A stretch of DNA of 64,000 nucleotides from Alteromonas sp. CI.11.F.A3 (GCF_032925565.1 NZ_CP136708.1:2542001-2606000); one strand, 5' to 3'; counted from the stretch's first letter, positions 7,960-17,335 are shown. Notes: generated from the sequence alone by a model not told the origin. Translations and numbers: made by a program.

Positions 7960-10361
7960 TGAGCGAGAATCTTTGTTTTCATTGCGCGTTACCTAACGAT
8001 GCAACACATAAATATGAAGCCGTTATATTAGGTGAAACTAGGCAGCTCTGCTGCCCAGGTTGCCAAGCAGTTGCCCAAGCCATTGTTGATAATGGACTTG
8101 AAGACTATTACCAGTTTAGAACCGAACCAGCACAAAAGTCGGACGATGGTATTTTAGATGCATTGTCTGCGCTCAACGTATATGACGATCCCGCCCTTCA
8201 AGAAGAATTTGTTTTTGATGAAGGCCAACACAAACAAATACAGCTAACCCTTGAAGGCATTACCTGTGCCGCGTGTGGTTGGTTGATTGAAAAACAACTC
8301 TCAAAAGTATCAGGCATTGCCCAAGTAGCCGTAAATGTTCAAGAGCGCCGCGCATTAATAACCTGGGAACCCAGTGTTATTAAACTTAGCGAAATACTCA
8401 CCACATTAAAACGCATAGGGTATGTTGGCTCACCGTTCCACCCCGATGAACATGAAGCTAGCTATAAACGTGAACAAAAATCGTTTATCAAAAAGTTAGG
8501 TTTAGCCGGCATTATGACCATGCAGGTAATGATGCTAATGGCTGGGCTTTACTTCGACTGGTTTGGTGCCATTGAGCAAGAAACCCGTCAATACTTCTAT
8601 TGGGTAGCACTCACCCTTACCACCCCCGTTGTCCTTTATTCAGGTAGCGCGTTCTATTTAGGCGCTTTAAAGGCCATAAGCGCAAGAACCGTAAATATGG
8701 ATGTGCCGGTCACCCTTGCGGTATTTGGTACCTACTTTGCAGGTTTACGTTCAACCTTGCTAGAGCAAGGTGAAGTGTATTTTGAATCTATATGTATGTT
8801 TATCTTTTTACTCCTTTTAAGCCGGTTTTTAGAGCATAGAAGTAGGCACCGTGCGGCACAAATTTCTGCCAACATGATGCAGTATATTCCCGTCTCGGCC
8901 GCAAAAATTGAAACTGATGGCAGCATTGCTCAGTGTTTGGCGAAGCTATTAATGCCTGATGATGTGGTACTAGTGAAGCCCGGTGAAACCATTCCTGTAG
9001 ACGGTATTGTGCTAGATGGTACTGCCGCAGTTGATGAGTCTATGCTGACTGGTGAGTTTAACCCGGTTAGTAAATCGGCCAGCCATTTAGTGTATGGTGG
9101 TACGGTAAACCAAGATGGCACATTAACGGTTAAAGTGACTCAGAGCTTAAAGCATGCCTTGGTCAATCAAATCGTACGCTTACAAGCCAGCGCGATGGCA
9201 AGTAAGCCAAAAGCGGCTCAAATTGCCGATAACTTTTCACGCTACTTTGTTTTCTCTGTGTTACTTATATCTGCATTAACCTACGTTTACTGGTCTTACG
9301 TGGGCAGCGAAGAGGCTTTCTGGATCACTATCTCTGTATTAGTGGCAACCTGCCCCTGTGCACTAGGCTTAGCCACACCTTCGGCGTTAACCTGCGCTAT
9401 GGCGAAGCTGAATCGTCAGGGCATTTTATTGAAGCGTGCTGATGCGTTAGAACAGCTTACCGATATTGATACCATCGCCCTTGATAAAACCGGCACGTTG
9501 ACAGAAGGTAAGTTCTCGCTACAACAGCGCTGGTTTGCTAAAGGTGTAGATCCGGTGCAGGTAATGGCGCTTACCGCTTTGTTAGAGTCTCGTTCTGAAC
9601 ACCCTATTGCTCGTGCCTTCGATAACGAAGCTGTTAAGTCACAGAACAAAACCCCACCTAATAAAATTAATGGATTTACGGTTACACCTGGTGGCGGCAT
9701 TAGTGGTGAGATTAACAATGTGGCTTTCACCATGGGGTCAGCCGTATTTTGTAACTTATCAACCACCGCAAAAGTAGACATACCGGCAAACGTGTTTTTG
9801 TGTGCCGATGGCGTATTAATGGCCGCGTTCTGCGTAAATGATAGTTTGCGTCAAGATGCTTTAGCCACACTCACCGCACTGGATGAACATCAACTCGTAG
9901 TACTAAGTGGCGATACACAGAAAAACGTTGATACACTTACTGCCAGTTTACCTATTCATATAGCAAAAGGTGGCTTGTCGCCGGAGCAAAAGTATTCTCA
10001 AGTGCACACTTTGCAAAAGCAAGGTCGCAAAGTCATGATGATGGGCGACGGTATAAATGATGCCCCTGTTCTTGCTAGCGCAGATGTGGCAGTTGCCGTA
10101 GGAAACGCCACCGATGTAGCGAAAACGGCTGCCGATGTTATTTTGCTAGGCGACAGTCTACTGTCTGTCCCCACCTTATTTTCAGTGGCCCAACAAGCAA
10201 AACGCAAAATTCAGCAAAACATCGCATGGTCGGTAGGTTACAATATTATTATTCTCCCCTTTGCGGTGTCAGGGTTACTCTCTCCCTGGATGGCCGTGGT
10301 TGGCATGTCACTCAGTAGTATTATTGTGGTCACCAATTCAACTAGGTTATTAAGTAAATAA
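7959..10361 (+). CDS. ccoI: copper-translocating P-type ATPase for cbb3 oxidase assembly
   Basis: An 800-residue P1B-type ATPase. The N-terminus has a cysteine-rich segment (CFHCALP, then CCPGCQAVAQAI). A ferredoxin-like metal-binding domain follows with TCAAC at residues 103-106. The transmembrane CPC metal site is at 465-467. The catalytic aspartate sits in DKTGTLTEG (D509), an HP motif occurs in SEHPIARAF, and GDGIND is at 696-701. All P-type ATPase functions are therefore present. It exports copper to the periplasm for CcoN metallation, as known for CcoI/FixI. It lies between ccoH and ccoS with no gaps, so the family member is clear. Confidence 0.96.
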   Translation: MSENLCFHCALPNDATHKYEAVILGETRQLCCPGCQAVAQAIVDNGLEDYYQFRTEPAQKSDDGILDALSALNVYDDPALQEEFVFDEGQHKQIQLTLEGITCAACGWLIEKQLSKVSGIAQVAVNVQERRALITWEPSVIKLSEILTTLKRIGYVGSPFHPDEHEASYKREQKSFIKKLGLAGIMTMQVMMLMAGLYFDWFGAIEQETRQYFYWVALTLTTPVVLYSGSAFYLGALKAISARTVNMDVPVTLAVFGTYFAGLRSTLLEQGEVYFESICMFIFLLLLSRFLEHRSRHRAAQISANMMQYIPVSAAKIETDGSIAQCLAKLLMPDDVVLVKPGETIPVDGIVLDGTAAVDESMLTGEFNPVSKSASHLVYGGTVNQDGTLTVKVTQSLKHALVNQIVRLQASAMASKPKAAQIADNFSRYFVFSVLLISALTYVYWSYVGSEEAFWITISVLVATCPCALGLATPSALTCAMAKLNRQGILLKRADALEQLTDIDTIALDKTGTLTEGKFSLQQRWFAKGVDPVQVMALTALLESRSEHPIARAFDNEAVKSQNKTPPNKINGFTVTPGGGISGEINNVAFTMGSAVFCNLSTTAKVDIPANVFLCADGVLMAAFCVNDSLRQDALATLTALDEHQLVVLSGDTQKNVDTLTASLPIHIAKGGLSPEQKYSQVHTLQKQGRKVMMMGDGINDAPVLASADVAVAVGNATDVAKTAADVILLGDSLLSVPTLFSVAQQAKRKIQQNIAWSVGYNIIILPFAVSGLLSPWMAVVGMSLSSIIVVTNSTRLLSK

Positions 10362-10362
10362 T

Positions 10363-10578
10363 ATGAGTATCATTTACGTATTAATTCCCATCGCTATCAT
10401 CATTGTTGCGTTGGCGCTGGTTATCTTTTTCTGGGCGGTAAAAACCAATCAGTTTGAAGACCTTGATAGACAGGGCTATAGCATTTTGTTTGATGATGAT
10501 TTGTCAGGTGATGAAAAGAAACTAGCCGAGCAACGTAAGCAATTGCAACAACGCAAAGAAACCAATGACAGAGATTAA
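10363..10578 (+). CDS. ccoS: cbb3-type oxidase assembly protein CcoS
   Basis: A 71-residue protein with one N-terminal membrane helix (IIYVLIPIAIIIVALALVIFFWAV). It continues with the family signature VKTNQFEDLDRQGYSILFDDD and a charged, Gln/Lys-rich tail. CcoS is needed to insert haem or copper into CcoN in other bacteria. It starts one base after ccoI and its end overlaps the next gene by 14 bases, so all four genes of this block are probably coupled. Confidence 0.95.
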   Translation: MSIIYVLIPIAIIIVALALVIFFWAVKTNQFEDLDRQGYSILFDDDLSGDEKKLAEQRKQLQQRKETNDRD

Positions 10579-11224
10579 TATATTCTCTGCCTTTTTCATT
10601 GGCATTGCTGGCGGCGTGCACTGTGTGGGTATGTGTGGCGGCATAGTTGCTGCACTACGCACAGTAACACCAAGTAATGAAGCCGCTTTGCCCTACACCC
10701 TTGCTTATAATTTTGGCCGTATCCTCAGTTATACGTTAGCCGGTGCTATTACAGGCGCTGTTGGCCAAATGGCCACCGAATTTGTGCCAATTGCTAAACC
10801 CGTTTTGTCTTTAATTAGTGGCATTATGCTGCTGCTTTTAGCGTGTTATTTAGGTAAGTGGTGGCAAGGCTTAAATTACATTGAAGCAATGGGGCGCGGA
10901 TTATTTAAAGCTATTCAGCCCTTATCTAAACGCTTCCTACCGTTCAAAAGTCCAGTCTATGCGCTCCCGTACGGTTTTATATGGGGCTGGCTTCCCTGCG
11001 GACTGGTTTATTCAACACTTACATGGTCATTAGCATCAGGCTCTGCCATTGATGGCGCAGCTATTATGCTCTTTTTCGGGTTAGGCACCCTGCCCACCTT
11101 GCTAGCGGCCAGTGCAGGTAGTCAGTACCTTATAGCCGGTTTTAGGCACCCCGTGGTAAGGCAATGCTTTTCAGGAATATTGGCTATTTACGCGCTCTTT
11201 TTAATTTATGCAGCAATTTCATAA
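10565..11224 (+). CDS. TauE/SafE (UreH-domain) family membrane protein linked to cbb3 assembly
   Basis: A 219-residue polytopic membrane protein with about six helices. It starts inside ccoS. The segment GIAGGVHCVGMCGGIVAAL carries conserved His and Cys residues, and GFIWGWLPCGLVYSTL holds a Pro-Cys motif in a later helix; these are typical of the UreH-like branch of the TauE/SafE superfamily. The paired HC..MC and LPCG motifs suggest metal or thiol transport rather than sulfite export. Homologues commonly sit at the end of the ccoI-ccoS block, so a role in copper handling for the oxidase is inferred. The substrate is unproven. Confidence 0.8.
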   Translation: MTEINIFSAFFIGIAGGVHCVGMCGGIVAALRTVTPSNEAALPYTLAYNFGRILSYTLAGAITGAVGQMATEFVPIAKPVLSLISGIMLLLLACYLGKWWQGLNYIEAMGRGLFKAIQPLSKRFLPFKSPVYALPYGFIWGWLPCGLVYSTLTWSLASGSAIDGAAIMLFFGLGTLPTLLAASAGSQYLIAGFRHPVVRQCFSGILAIYALFLIYAAIS

Positions 11225-11273
11225 ACAAAAGAGTAAGATTATATTAAGTCGACCCTATTTATAGTTTGAACCT

Positions 11274-12014
11274 ATGAGCAAAGGAAGCCAATTCTCAATT
11301 CATTGTCAAAATTGCAGTTTCAGTCACTTATGTTTGCCCGTTGCGCTAAACAAGACTGAGATTGAATCTTTAGATGATATTATTGAGCGAAAGAAACCCC
11401 TTCACAAGAGTGATTTACTGGTAAAGTCGGGAGATACATTTAACTCTCTTTACGCAGTACGCACCGGCTCTTTTAAGTCTTTCGTCACCAACTCAGATGG
11501 TGAAGAGCAGATTACAGGTTTTCACTTTCCTGGCGATATTATCGGCTTTGACGCATTACGGGAAAACAAGCACCAAAGTTATGCTCAGGCATTAGAAACT
11601 GCGATGGTGTGCGAATTACCGTATGAAACCCTAGACGAGATGTCAGTTCAGTTCCCCAAGTTAAGACATCAAATAATGAGTTTTATGAGTGCGGAAATTA
11701 AACAAGATCATGACCTCATGATGTTGCTTAATAAGCGCTCAGCAGAAGAACGCCTATTGTATTTCCTCTCACAGCTTTCTCAACGTTTCGAAGAGCGTGG
11801 ATTTTCAAACAAAGAATTTCACCTTACGATGACGCGAAATGAAATCGGAAACTACCTTGGTTTAACTATTGAAACCATTAGTCGCCTACTAAGCCGTTTT
11901 CAAAAAGAAAATATTATTCAGGTGGACGGTAAACTCATTACTATTTTAGATTTTGATGAGATGTCACGACGTTTATCGTCTGTGGTTGCACCTAATATTG
12001 CCTGTAATAGCTAA
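11274..12014 (+). CDS. fnr: Fnr-type oxygen-sensing transcriptional regulator
   Basis: A 246-residue Crp/Fnr family regulator. The N-terminal cysteines C11, C14 and C20 ([10 protein letters not shown]), with C113 in the cyclic-nucleotide-fold domain, give the set needed for an oxygen-labile [4Fe-4S] cluster as in E. coli FNR. The C-terminal helix-turn-helix is [20 protein letters not shown]; its E..SR recognition helix is the one that reads TTGAT half-sites. It should activate anaerobic or microaerobic genes, and matching boxes lie upstream of ccoN and uspE. The order cco genes, fnr, uspE, ttcA supports orthology. I see no obvious FNR box in its own short 49-base leader. Confidence 0.95.
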   Translation: MSKGSQFSIHCQNCSFSHLCLPVALNKTEIESLDDIIERKKPLHKSDLLVKSGDTFNSLYAVRTGSFKSFVTNSDGEEQITGFHFPGDIIGFDALRENKHQSYAQALETAMVCELPYETLDEMSVQFPKLRHQIMSFMSAEIKQDHDLMMLLNKRSAEERLLYFLSQLSQRFEERGFSNKEFHLTMTRNEIGNYLGLTIETISRLLSRFQKENIIQVDGKLITILDFDEMSRRLSSVVAPNIACNS

Positions 12015-12026
12015 TCTTCAAAGCTT

Positions 12027-12040
12027 TTGATCTAAAACAA
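12027..12040. promoter_or_regulatory. FNR box (one mismatch) upstream of uspE
   Basis: TTGATCTAAAACAA matches TTGAT-N4-ATCAA except for one base in the right half. It lies about 71 bases before the uspE start and just after fnr, a position suitable for FNR-dependent expression of uspE. Confidence 0.6.
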
Positions 12041-12111
12041 GTTACGTAATAGCAAATAGGTATTACACTTAAATTGTAGCAACCAAAATTCTAACGATGT
12101 TTGGAGGGGTT

Positions 12112-13035
12112 ATGATTAAGTATGAACGTATTTTAGCGGTCATTGAAGCCGATAGAGATACTCAACCTGCGCTTAGCCGTGCATACGAACTTGCCAAAAA
12201 GACAGGGGCTTCTGTCACCGCCATGCTGGTGGTTTACGATTTATCTTATGATATGACTACCATGCTCAGCCCTGATGATCGCGAAGCAATGCGCGATGCG
12301 GTCACTAAGGAACATGCGGGTTGGTTACGTAAAACCCTTAGCGATTTAGGGTTTGAAAAAACCGATATTGTTGTTGAATGGAACAACCGCGCCTTTGAAG
12401 CTGTGGTGCATTATGTAATAGATAACAATATAGACTTGGTTGTTAAAGCAACCAAACGCCATGACGATTTAGCTTCTGTTATTTTCACTCCAACAGACTG
12501 GCACCTACTTAGAAAATGTCCCTCCCCCGTATTGTTGGTAAAAGACCATGAATGGCCCGACAATGGTGAAATTATTGCGGCAGTCAATGTAGGCAGTGAA
12601 GACGACGAACATGCGCTACTCAACGACAAAATCACAGTCATTGCTAACGATTATGCCGCGCTACTCAGTGGCAACGTAAATTTGGTTAACAGCTATCCTG
12701 CTACACCGCTTAATATCGCGATTGAAGTTCCGGAGTTCGACCCTGATACGTACAACAACGCAGTAAAGCACCATCACGAACTTGAGATGAACAAACACAG
12801 CGAAAAGTATGCTATTGATAGTGAGCGCTGTTACGTTAAAGAAGGCCTACCTGAAAAAGTGATTCCAAGAATAGCCAAAGATATAGATGCCGAACTGGTG
12901 ATCATAGGCACGGTTGGCCGAGTTGGTATTTCTGCGGCCCTTATAGGTAACACTGCTGAACATGTTATAGATGAGCTGGTGTGTGATGTACTGGCAATAA
13001 AACCAGACGGCTTTATTTCGCCTCTTTCACGCTAA
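12112..13035 (+). CDS. uspE: universal stress protein E
   Basis: A 307-residue tandem Usp protein. ATG 12112 was chosen over an ATG 15 bases upstream because TTTGGAGGGGTT directly precedes it as a strong Shine-Dalgarno sequence, and MIKYERILAVIEAD fits the family. Two UspA-like domains occupy about residues 1-150 and 155-305. The second ends with the nucleotide-binding pattern IIGTVGRVGISAALIGNTAE (G-x2-G-x9-G-type). UspE works in stress tolerance and has been linked to aggregation and motility in E. coli. The fnr-uspE neighbourhood is conserved in gammaproteobacteria, and an FNR box sits upstream. Confidence 0.93.
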   Translation: MIKYERILAVIEADRDTQPALSRAYELAKKTGASVTAMLVVYDLSYDMTTMLSPDDREAMRDAVTKEHAGWLRKTLSDLGFEKTDIVVEWNNRAFEAVVHYVIDNNIDLVVKATKRHDDLASVIFTPTDWHLLRKCPSPVLLVKDHEWPDNGEIIAAVNVGSEDDEHALLNDKITVIANDYAALLSGNVNLVNSYPATPLNIAIEVPEFDPDTYNNAVKHHHELEMNKHSEKYAIDSERCYVKEGLPEKVIPRIAKDIDAELVIIGTVGRVGISAALIGNTAEHVIDELVCDVLAIKPDGFISPLSR

Positions 13036-13059
13036 TAGATAAACATTTAAACACAGTCT

Positions 13060-13152
13060 GTTGGCACGGTTCGCTAGCGTAGCTTTGTAGCTTGAAGCGC
13101 TATTGGTTTTAGCCTTTAGCGCTATTGGCATTTTGTAGCAGCCCGTGCCAAC
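13060..13152. repeat. 93-base element bounded by a perfect 10-base inverted repeat
   Basis: GTTGGCACGG at 13060-13069 is the exact complement of CCGTGCCAAC at 13143-13152. Inside are two direct copies of AGCGCTATTGG and the palindrome GCTAGC. It lies between uspE and ttcA. It could be a small structured RNA, a terminator region or a miniature repeat element. No poly-T tail follows. Confidence 0.5.
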
Positions 13153-13237
13153 AAGATACAAAAAATCTTAACCTCACACATTCAATTTTACTTGATTACT
13201 GTATAATGGTTTTTTTCGCAGTAACCAAGCTATTGAT

Positions 13238-14179
13238 ATGACCAGTGCAGGCACAAACCGTGCGGACGCTCCGTTAACCGCGTCTCAAAATAAACAAAAA
13301 TACAGCTTTAACAAGCTACAAAAGCGACTTCGTCGAAATGTAGGCAAAGCGATTGCTGATTTCGGCATGATTGAAAACAACGATAAAGTCATGGTGTGCT
13401 TGTCTGGCGGTAAAGACAGTTACGCTATGCTTGATATTCTTATGTTTTTAAAGCGCATTGCGCCAATTCATTTTGACATTATTGCGGTTAACCTCGATCA
13501 AAAGCAGCCAGGATTTCCAGAGCACGTACTTCCTGAATACCTTGAAAGTGTGGGGGTAGAGTACAAAATCGTAGAAGAAGACACCTACTCTATTGTTATG
13601 GATAAAGTGCCAGAAGGTAAAACCACGTGCTCACTTTGTTCGCGATTACGTCGCGGCATTTTATACAGCACGGCAAAAAAATTAGGCGCCACTAAAATTG
13701 CACTCGGTCACCACCGTGATGACATGCTAGAAACCTTCTTTTTGAACATGTTTCATGGCGGTAAGCTTAAATCAATGCCACCGAAGTTGGTAAGCGATAA
13801 TGGCGAGCATATTGTGATAAGACCTCTTGCCTATTGCACTGAAAAAGACATTCAGCGTTATTCTGATGCCGTAGAATTTCCAATCATTCCTTGCAATTTG
13901 TGCGGCTCTCAAGAGAATTTGCAGCGTCAGAACGTTAAGGCCATGCTACAAGATTGGGATCGCCGTTTCCCTGGGCGTATTGAGTCTATGTTCAGTGCGC
14001 TTCAAAATGTAGCGCCTTCGCATCTGGTCGATAAGAATTTGCACGACTTTAAAGGCATCTCTACACAGAACGGTCCAGTGGAAGATGGTGATATTGGTTT
14101 CGATCCACCCAGCTTTGAGTCACCCAGTGAGCCTACTGACGACACGGTTCAAGTTATCAATTTGATGGAATCAAACTAA
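13238..14179 (+). CDS. ttcA: tRNA 2-thiocytidine(32) synthetase TtcA
   Basis: A 313-residue PP-loop ATPase that thiolates cytidine 32 in certain tRNAs. The P-loop is [14 protein letters not shown] near residue 55. [10 protein letters not shown] and PCNLCGSQ supply the cysteines that bind the [4Fe-4S] cluster. The enzyme body ends near residue 270, followed by an acidic, low-complexity tail ([20 protein letters not shown]). A TATAAT-like -10 at 13202-13207 precedes the gene closely. It follows fnr-uspE as in many gammaproteobacteria. The rssA-like gene begins directly after its stop, so the two may be cotranscribed. Confidence 0.95.
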   Translation: MTSAGTNRADAPLTASQNKQKYSFNKLQKRLRRNVGKAIADFGMIENNDKVMVCLSGGKDSYAMLDILMFLKRIAPIHFDIIAVNLDQKQPGFPEHVLPEYLESVGVEYKIVEEDTYSIVMDKVPEGKTTCSLCSRLRRGILYSTAKKLGATKIALGHHRDDMLETFFLNMFHGGKLKSMPPKLVSDNGEHIVIRPLAYCTEKDIQRYSDAVEFPIIPCNLCGSQENLQRQNVKAMLQDWDRRFPGRIESMFSALQNVAPSHLVDKNLHDFKGISTQNGPVEDGDIGFDPPSFESPSEPTDDTVQVINLMESN

Positions 14180-15181
14180 ATGAAAATAGGTCTAGCATTA
14201 GGTGCGGGAGCTGCAAGAGGTTGGACCCACATTGGTATTATTCAAGCATTAGAAAAGCTAGGTATTAAAATTGACGTGGTGGCAGGTTGTTCTATTGGAG
14301 CCTATGTTGGTGCTGCCTACGCCAGTGGCAAATTAGAAGGCCTTAAAGAGTGGTCTTGTTCTTTGTCAGATTGGCAGGTGCTTGCTTTGATGGGCGTTGG
14401 CTTACGTAGAGGCGGCATTGCTAGCGGGCAAAAAGTGTTTGATAAGCTTGCTAGCGAGTTTTGTGCCCCAACCTACGAAGCAATGGAGAAGCCGTTCGCT
14501 TCAGTGGCTACCGATTTGTACACAGGTCGTGAAGTGGTGTTTAGTTCCGGTGAGATTGGCAATACTATTCAAGCTTCGTGTGCTATTCCTGCCCTATTTG
14601 CCCCTGTAGCCCATGGCGATCGTTGGTTAGTAGATGGTGCGGTAGTTAATCCGGTGCCTGTTAATCTGTGTCGTCAGCTTGGTGCCGATTTTGTTATTGC
14701 CGTGAACCTGAATGCTGATTTCAGGCCCCTTAGGCTTGAGAAACTACGTCTAGATCACGAAGAGAATCAAAGGAAAACAGAAGACTTCTTCACTAAAAGC
14801 CAAAACGTGCTTAAGCAGTGGTTCTCACCTGATAGTAAAGATAAAGAAGAAACTGAAACCGACACCGAACATAGCGAACAAAACGAAGGCATTGCTAGCG
14901 AAGCTATTGAAGCCATAGAAGAAACGATTTCGCCGCCGCCAAATAAAGTCCCTAGAGGTAACCCTCCAGGAATTTTAAGTGTGATGAGTAGTTCGCTAGA
15001 GATACTACAAGCAAGGGTGACACGTTCACGTTTAGCGGGCGATCCGCCAGATATTCTTATCGAACCCCAACTAACCGACGTGGGTATTATGGAATTTCAC
15101 CGTGCACAAGAGCTATGTGAAAAGGGTGAACAAACTATCACCCGTATTGCTGAGCAAATTAAGTATCAGCTATTAGCTTGA
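14180..15181 (+). CDS. rssA: patatin-like phospholipase family protein (RssA-like)
   Basis: A 333-residue patatin/NTE-type serine hydrolase. The oxyanion-hole motif GAGAARGWTHIG is at about residues 8-19. The nucleophile serine lies in GCSIG (residues 36-40), and the catalytic aspartate in the LVDGAVVNP segment. It starts one base after the ttcA stop. Residues about 210-260 form an acidic, Glu/Thr/Ser-rich insertion not expected in the compact E. coli RssA (about 300 residues). The natural substrate of RssA-type proteins is not known. It converges with the DUF2987 gene and overlaps it by nine bases. Confidence 0.85.
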   Translation: MKIGLALGAGAARGWTHIGIIQALEKLGIKIDVVAGCSIGAYVGAAYASGKLEGLKEWSCSLSDWQVLALMGVGLRRGGIASGQKVFDKLASEFCAPTYEAMEKPFASVATDLYTGREVVFSSGEIGNTIQASCAIPALFAPVAHGDRWLVDGAVVNPVPVNLCRQLGADFVIAVNLNADFRPLRLEKLRLDHEENQRKTEDFFTKSQNVLKQWFSPDSKDKEETETDTEHSEQNEGIASEAIEAIEETISPPPNKVPRGNPPGILSVMSSSLEILQARVTRSRLAGDPPDILIEPQLTDVGIMEFHRAQELCEKGEQTITRIAEQIKYQLLA

Positions 15182-15808
15182 TGCCATAGCGGTAACACGA
15201 AGGGGGGCTTTCGGTAGCGTAAGCCCTTTATTTTCGTTAATTTCACCTTGTTCTAAGTGAAGTATGCCGTTATTAATATGCAGGCCCTCTGGGGTTATAT
15301 AATCCAGATTTTTATCATCAAATTGCAACATCAACCCTTTCACCGTTGGCATTAAGAACGACAAGAAACTGCCCATTTCATTAAAGAAAGCTTCATATTG
15401 GCCATAAATAAAATTCAGCTCTTCTTTTGTGTAACTGGCGGTTAGGTAGCTGCTTTTTGTTTCTAGCTGCACCGACATATCACACACATTAGCCGCTTCA
15501 GTTAAATCTATTCGCACGTAAGCATTTGCTAATTTTAGCGCTTTTTCTGTAGGTACAGTGAAGCGGTACTCATCGCTAATCTCTAACGGCATAGTTTGTT
15601 TGTCAGTGACTATTTCAGCATTGTTAATTTCACATAAACGCCCTTCACCAACACGCAGAAAACCAAAAGCGAATTGCAGGGCTTGAGTATCTTCGTTATC
15701 CAGTTTTTTTACGTGGCTATAAAAGCGGCTGTATTCAACATTAACCATTTCGGCGGCAACGCTAGAGGTGAGTAATGCGCCTATAAGCGCGCAAGCTATA
15801 CGTTTCAT
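15173..15808 (-). CDS. DUF2987 family exported protein
   Basis: A 211-residue protein with a typical cleavable signal peptide (MKRIACALIGALLTSSVAAE, cleavage probably after SVAAE-like residues), so it is periplasmic. The mature part contains two cysteines far apart and the motif YSRFYSHVKKL near its start, which I associate with DUF2987 proteins of Vibrio, Shewanella and Alteromonas. No biochemical role is known to me. Its ATG overlaps the stop of the upstream glucosaminidase gene by four bases, so the two are probably coupled. Confidence 0.7.
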   Translation of the reverse strand: MKRIACALIGALLTSSVAAEMVNVEYSRFYSHVKKLDNEDTQALQFAFGFLRVGEGRLCEINNAEIVTDKQTMPLEISDEYRFTVPTEKALKLANAYVRIDLTEAANVCDMSVQLETKSSYLTASYTKEELNFIYGQYEAFFNEMGSFLSFLMPTVKGLMLQFDDKNLDYITPEGLHINNGILHLEQGEINENKGLTLPKAPLRVTAMASS

Positions 15809-16596
15809 TCAGTTAAGAACTCCTGGTTAAACCGGATCATGGTTTGTAATTCGTCTACATAGGCCGCGCCACGCTCAGAGTAGTTCATTAACCCCTCTGC
15901 CAAGGCGACGCCTGTAATGGGGATTTGATTTGCCCTTAACCGCTCTCTGATTTCTCGTAAATCGGTGTAGGCATCGTGCCTATTAAGGTTTCGCATATAA
16001 GTATAGGTAGCGCGAGAAAGGCTTGAAAACTTGGCTACCTCGTGCGTTGCGCCGGCATTTCGTTTACCTGGTACAAAGCCACAGCCTTTCACAAAGCACC
16101 ATATACCAAAGAAGTTATAGCCTTTTTTGGCAAAACGACTGGTGCCCCATGCCGACTCATTCGCCGCTTGAACCAGCACCAATTCAGCAGGCAAAATATC
16201 AATTTTATGCAGCAAGGCAAGCAAGCGAGAGGTTAGCGGTTGGTCTGCCTTTACTCGGTACTCAGTTTGTAGCCACTCAAGACGGCTAATATCATCGTCG
16301 GTTAGCGGCTCTTCGTTTAAAGCCTTACGATACAAGGTTTGTATGTAGTGTCTAAGCGTAAGTAAATATGCATTTTGTTTTTCAACTTCAGGGCGTAAGT
16401 AATCAAAAAAGGCAGTCTTTTTTTCTTTAACGTCGGTATAAGCAGAAAAATCGGGAACAGGTTTAGTCGCTTCAGGTGTTTCAGGAATATCTAAAATATC
16501 GGGTTCGCGCTTAGTCAGTATAAGCGCGTTAATGACTATGACTGCTAATACAGCAATAGTAATTAAAACAATTTTTAGGGTTTCCCGTTTATGCAT
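15805..16596 (-). CDS. Bax-like glucosaminidase domain protein
   Basis: A 263-residue membrane-anchored putative peptidoglycan hydrolase. I chose ATG 16596, which overlaps the stop of the upstream gene and gives MHKRETLKIVLITIAVLAVI, a clean signal anchor; an in-frame ATG at 16611 is also possible. The domain at about residues 125-260 has AANESAWGTSRFAKKGYNFFGIWC with the catalytic glutamate, then YMRNLNRHDAYTDLR and the terminal NYSERGAAYVDELQ, as in E. coli Bax. Such enzymes cleave N-acetylglucosamine bonds in the cell wall. Context is an envelope-related three-gene minus-strand unit. Confidence 0.82.
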   Translation of the reverse strand: MHKRETLKIVLITIAVLAVIVINALILTKREPDILDIPETPEATKPVPDFSAYTDVKEKKTAFFDYLRPEVEKQNAYLLTLRHYIQTLYRKALNEEPLTDDDISRLEWLQTEYRVKADQPLTSRLLALLHKIDILPAELVLVQAANESAWGTSRFAKKGYNFFGIWCFVKGCGFVPGKRNAGATHEVAKFSSLSRATYTYMRNLNRHDAYTDLREIRERLRANQIPITGVALAEGLMNYSERGAAYVDELQTMIRFNQEFLTE

Positions 16597-17335
16597 CGAA
16601 GCTCGACTCATTCGTTTTATTTTGAACAGTGTGGCTTGGTGTTGGTTCGCCCTCTTCACCAATCATCTCTTCATACAACAAGCCTAGCATGCTGAAATAC
16701 AGGGGTAGAACCCACACAAGAGACAAACCTAGTGTTAACGGAACCGTGATAAATAATATAATGAAGACGGCAAAAACACCGGTTAACGGTGCCCAATATG
16801 CATTGAATACGCGGCACGATAAGATAATAGCGCGTAGTGGAGTTAACGATTTGTCGGCAACTAGCATCAGTGAAAAAGAGGTGGCCATCCATAAATACAC
16901 ACCGGGTGCGAATAACAACACCAAGCCGATTTGTACCACTATGCCATTCACCAGCTGTGTAAGCGCTAATGCGAATATTAAAGAGACGTAGCTGAAAATA
17001 GAAAATACCGTGGTCTTTTGACCTCTGGCGTGGCTTACCCCCATCATGTATAACCCGCCAATAAGTGGTGCAACAATGAAAATAGCGACTATTTCAATTA
17101 ACGATTGGTGTTCAAAAACAAAAGTGCCATCGTCATTAAAAATGATGAACTTCTGAGCAACAAAACCAAGTGCGACAAACGTGAGAAATAAAACCAATGA
17201 TGCTTGGAATAGGCTTGAAAAATTTGCTTTCACCAAACCATTAGCGCGGGAAAACAACGATTTAATATCGAAATCGTACTGCTTTGAAAGTGTTCTTTCT
17301 AGCTTGCTAGATGGCTGGTTATCTTTAAAAGGCAT
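16589..17335 (-). CDS. polytopic inner-membrane protein, BPSS1780-like
   Basis: A protein of 248 residues with about six hydrophobic helices between residues 40 and 220. It resembles the BPSS1780-type family (glycerophosphoryl phosphodiesterase-like membrane domain), but this is from memory. I start it at MPFKDNQPSS, because the upstream MRRLN start overlaps a TATAAT sequence (about 17390-17395) that looks like the gene's own -10; the ribosome-binding site remains unclear either way. The C-terminal tail is acidic then polar. It is first in an operon with the glucosaminidase and DUF2987 genes, so a cell-envelope role is inferred only from context. Confidence 0.6.
   Translation of the reverse strand: MPFKDNQPSSKLERTLSKQYDFDIKSLFSRANGLVKANFSSLFQASLVLFLTFVALGFVAQKFIIFNDDGTFVFEHQSLIEIVAIFIVAPLIGGLYMMGVSHARGQKTTVFSIFSYVSLIFALALTQLVNGIVVQIGLVLLFAPGVYLWMATSFSLMLVADKSLTPLRAIILSCRVFNAYWAPLTGVFAVFIILFITVPLTLGLSLVWVLPLYFSMLGLLYEEMIGEEGEPTPSHTVQNKTNESSFDA

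Noticed and set aside
7959..10361. A fused copper ATPase/chaperone that might be a CopA homologue
   Set aside because: Gene order between ccoH and ccoS, and the N-terminal CCPGC segment, fit CcoI, not the copper-efflux CopA.
16023..16289. Plus-strand open frame inside the Bax-like gene
   Set aside because: The minus strand carries a complete glucosaminidase domain with catalytic motifs, so the plus frame is a shadow.
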